Program-made: the position numbers and the translations under genes
Part shown: positions 62,076 through 64,000 of the stretch, piece after piece
Numbering within the stretch: the first letter of the stretch is position 1
Layout: every line of letters starts with the position of its first letter
Notes under the pieces: model-generated
What the model was told of the DNA's origin: nothing
The model's input: only the letters and a program-made list of their open reading frames with translations
Databases searched by the model: none
Source of the DNA: JAJEEA01 sp965116765
Lineage (GTDB): Bacteria; Acidobacteriota; Vicinamibacteria; Vicinamibacterales; UBA8438
Assembly (NCBI GenBank): GCA_965116765.1
Contig: OZ220718.1
Span: 1,364,001-1,428,000, forward strand
DNA length: 64,000 nt
Direction of reading: 5' to 3'

Positions 62076-63801
62076 ATGTCGACCACGACCCCGGCCCTGC
62101 AATCGTCGTCCGACGGCGCGGTTCGCCGTCCGGCCCACCGCCCGGTGGCTTGCGCGGTTCTGTCCCGCGCACTCCCGGCGCTGCTACTCATCGCCGCCCT
62201 GCCCGCCGGCGCGGCCGGGCAGGTCACGTTCGAGCGCCTGCTGAACGCCGACGCCGAGCCCCACAACTGGCTCACCTACTCGGGCACCTACTCGAGCAAC
62301 CGCTACACCACGCTCGACCAGATCACGCCCGAGAACGTCGACCAGCTCGAGCTGGCGTGGATCTTCCAGGCCAACTCGCTCGAGCCGTTCCAGGCCACTC
62401 CCGCTCGTCGTCGACGGCATCATGTACCTGACCGAGCCCGTCAACAACGTGGTGGCGCTGGACGCGAAGCGCGGCAGCGTGTTCTGGAAGTACGAGTACA
62501 CGCCGTCGCCCCTCGCGCGGCCCTGCTGCGGCGCGGTCAACCGCGGGGTGGCCATTCTCGGCGACACCCTGTTCCTCGCCACCGTCGACGGCAACCTCAT
62601 CGCCGTCGACGCCATCGGCGGCGCCCCGATCTGGCAGACCACCGTGGCCGACCCCGCCGAGGGCTACGCCCTGACCCTGGCCCCCCTCGTGATCAAGGAC
62701 AAGGTCATCGTCGGCGTGGCGGGCGGCGAGTTCGGCATCCGCGGCTACATCGACGCCTACGACGCCGCCACCGGCGAGCAGGCGTGGCGCTTCTACACTA
62801 TTCCCGGCCCCGGCGAGCCCGGGCACGAGACGTGGGAGAACGACGCGTGGCGCACCGGCGGCGCGTCGGCGTGGCTCACCGGCTCGTACGACCCCGACCT
62901 CGACCTGACCTACTGGGGCATCGGCAACCCCGGCCCCGACTGGAACCCGGCCCAGCGGCCCGGCGACAACCTCTATTCCGACTCGGTTGTGGCGCTGGAC
63001 CCCGACACCGGCGAGCTCGAGTGGTACTTCCAGTTCACCCCGAACGACCCCTACGACTACGACTCGGTGCAGATTCCCGTGCTCGTCGACGCCCCCGACG
63101 GCGCCGGCGGCACGTTGAAGCTGATGCTCTGGGCCAACCGCAACGGCTTCTTCTACGTGCTCGACCGCGAGAACGGCCGCTTCCTCAACGGGACGGAATT
63201 CGTGCCCGTGAACTGGGCGAGCGGGCTCGACGACAGCGGCCGGCCCGTGCAGACCCCGCAGCCGCCCGGGGCCACCACGTTCCCCGGCGTGCAGGGCGGC
63301 ACCAACTGGTACTCGCCGTCCTACAGCCCCGAGACCGGGCTCTTCTACGTCTCGGCGTGGGAGGCCTACGGGTCGGTGTTCGAGGCCGAGGAGGCCGAGT
63401 ACCAGCCCGGCCGCGTCTTCCTCGGGGGCCGGCCCGCCAACCCCTTCGGGGCCGGGGCCAACGTGCCCAGCCTGCGGCGCGGCCACATCAACAACTGGAC
63501 CGACGCGGCGGGCGGCGGCGCGGTGATCGCGATCGATCCGCGCACCGGCGAGCAGCAGTGGCGGGTGGCGATGACCGACGTCACGAGCAGCGGCATCCTC
63601 ACCAGCGCGTCGAACCTGCTGTTCACCGGCAACCGCGAGGGCGACTTCCACATCCTCGACGCCGAGACCGGCGACGTGCTGTGGCGCAAGCCCCTCGGCG
63701 GCATGATCGCCAACGGCCCGATGAGCTACATGGTCGACGGCCGCCAGTACGTGGCCCTGGCCGCGGGGCACTCGATGTTCGTGTTCGCGCTCAAGGAATG
63801 A
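62076..63801 (+). CDS. PQQ-dependent alcohol dehydrogenase, one frameshift
   Basis: A quinoprotein of about 574 residues resembling the enzyme at 17.96 kb. The first 110 residues (signal peptide, FERLLNADAEPHNWLTYSGT) and the rest (LVVDGIMYLTEPVNNVV onward) are in different frames; the break is near 62402, where CCC in ACTCCCGCTC should be CC. PCCGAVNRG has the adjacent cysteines, GIRGYIDAYDAATG and GNPGPDWNPAQRPGDNLY are typical, and the catalytic region TPNDPYDYDSVQ has Asp two residues after the catalytic Asp, as in lanthanide-dependent enzymes. The cytochrome c just upstream supports periplasmic alcohol oxidation. The 199 bases after it hold no recognised feature. Confidence 0.85.
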
Positions 63802-64000
63802 GAGCAGTCCGGGGCGCACCGACGGCGGCCCCGTATCCGGGGCCCGTCGTTCGTCTTCACGCTACGGAGGGCCGGGAGCGGGGCTATCCGTTGCCGACGG
63901 CCTTACCCTTCTCCGGCCTCGTCGTCTCGGCACCATTTGCGTAAAGGGCCCACCACAGTCCCATCATCTGCCAACGGTATCGCGTCCTCGCCATCCGCCG

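Overview
This is a very GC-rich stretch of a bacterial chromosome. The gene set suggests an Acidobacteriota relative, probably of the Vicinamibacteria type: several secreted PQQ dehydrogenases, DUF1552 and DUF6152 proteins, repeated secreted proteins with a 'TPWGxPDLQG' start, xanthine-dehydrogenase-type molybdoenzymes, S9 peptidases, Uma2 nucleases and a bactofilin. The assignment is by gene content only; there is no rRNA or marker gene here. Genes are short-spaced, many have GTG or TTG starts, and most carry good Shine-Dalgarno sequences.

Layout. 0-10 kb: a truncated lytic-transglycosylase-like protein, an NHL beta-propeller, an alpha/beta hydrolase, a Uma2/DUF1552 pair, then two unrelated AAA ATPases, one preceded by four 23-bp tandem repeats. 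10-20 kb: an exported HpaI-type aldolase, a complete three-subunit molybdenum hydroxylase (S-L-M order, form II), a sulfite-oxidase-like protein, bactofilin, an FkbM methyltransferase, a PQQ alcohol dehydrogenase and a plant-like zincless Fpg glycosylase. 20-28 kb: a secreted DLQG-family protein, a benzoylformate-decarboxylase-type ThDP enzyme with a partial duplication of its start beside a hairpin repeat element, an orphan molybdenum hydroxylase large subunit and a metallo-beta-lactamase-fold hydrolase. 28-32 kb: two Uma2 genes flanking a decayed McrBC locus. 32-52 kb: mostly secreted or periplasmic oxidative and hydrolytic enzymes (PQQ dehydrogenase, cytochrome c/copper-monooxygenase fusion, prolyl oligopeptidase, GH88/GH105-like hydrolase, dienelactone hydrolase, cytoplasmic molybdopterin oxidoreductase, SMP-30 lipoprotein, double lipocalin) and a four-gene operon with two DLQG proteins and DUF6152. 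52-64 kb: an Nramp-like transporter, the candidate new system, PPK2, another DLQG gene, and a cytochrome c/PQQ dehydrogenase pair.

The most interesting locus is 53.4-58.2 kb, all on the minus strand. A regulator resembling RtcR (CARF-like sensor, sigma-54 AAA+ domain with a GAFSGA loop, C-terminal helix-turn-helix) is followed by a consensus sigma-54 promoter (GG-N10-GC) lying inside its last codons. That promoter faces a DUF3696-type SMC/ABC-like ATPase, whose stop codon overlaps the start of a 328-residue protein with a degenerate phospholipase-D-like HxR motif. In E. coli RtcR drives RNA-repair genes; here the target would be an ATPase-effector operon of the kind seen in antiphage defence. 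I do not know a described system with this layout.

Caution: at least eight genes carry single-base frameshifts, and the 52.8-58.2 kb region carries many. Conserved motifs continue in the alternate frames, so I favour indel errors or very recent inactivation over old decay. This should be settled by reads before functional claims are made.
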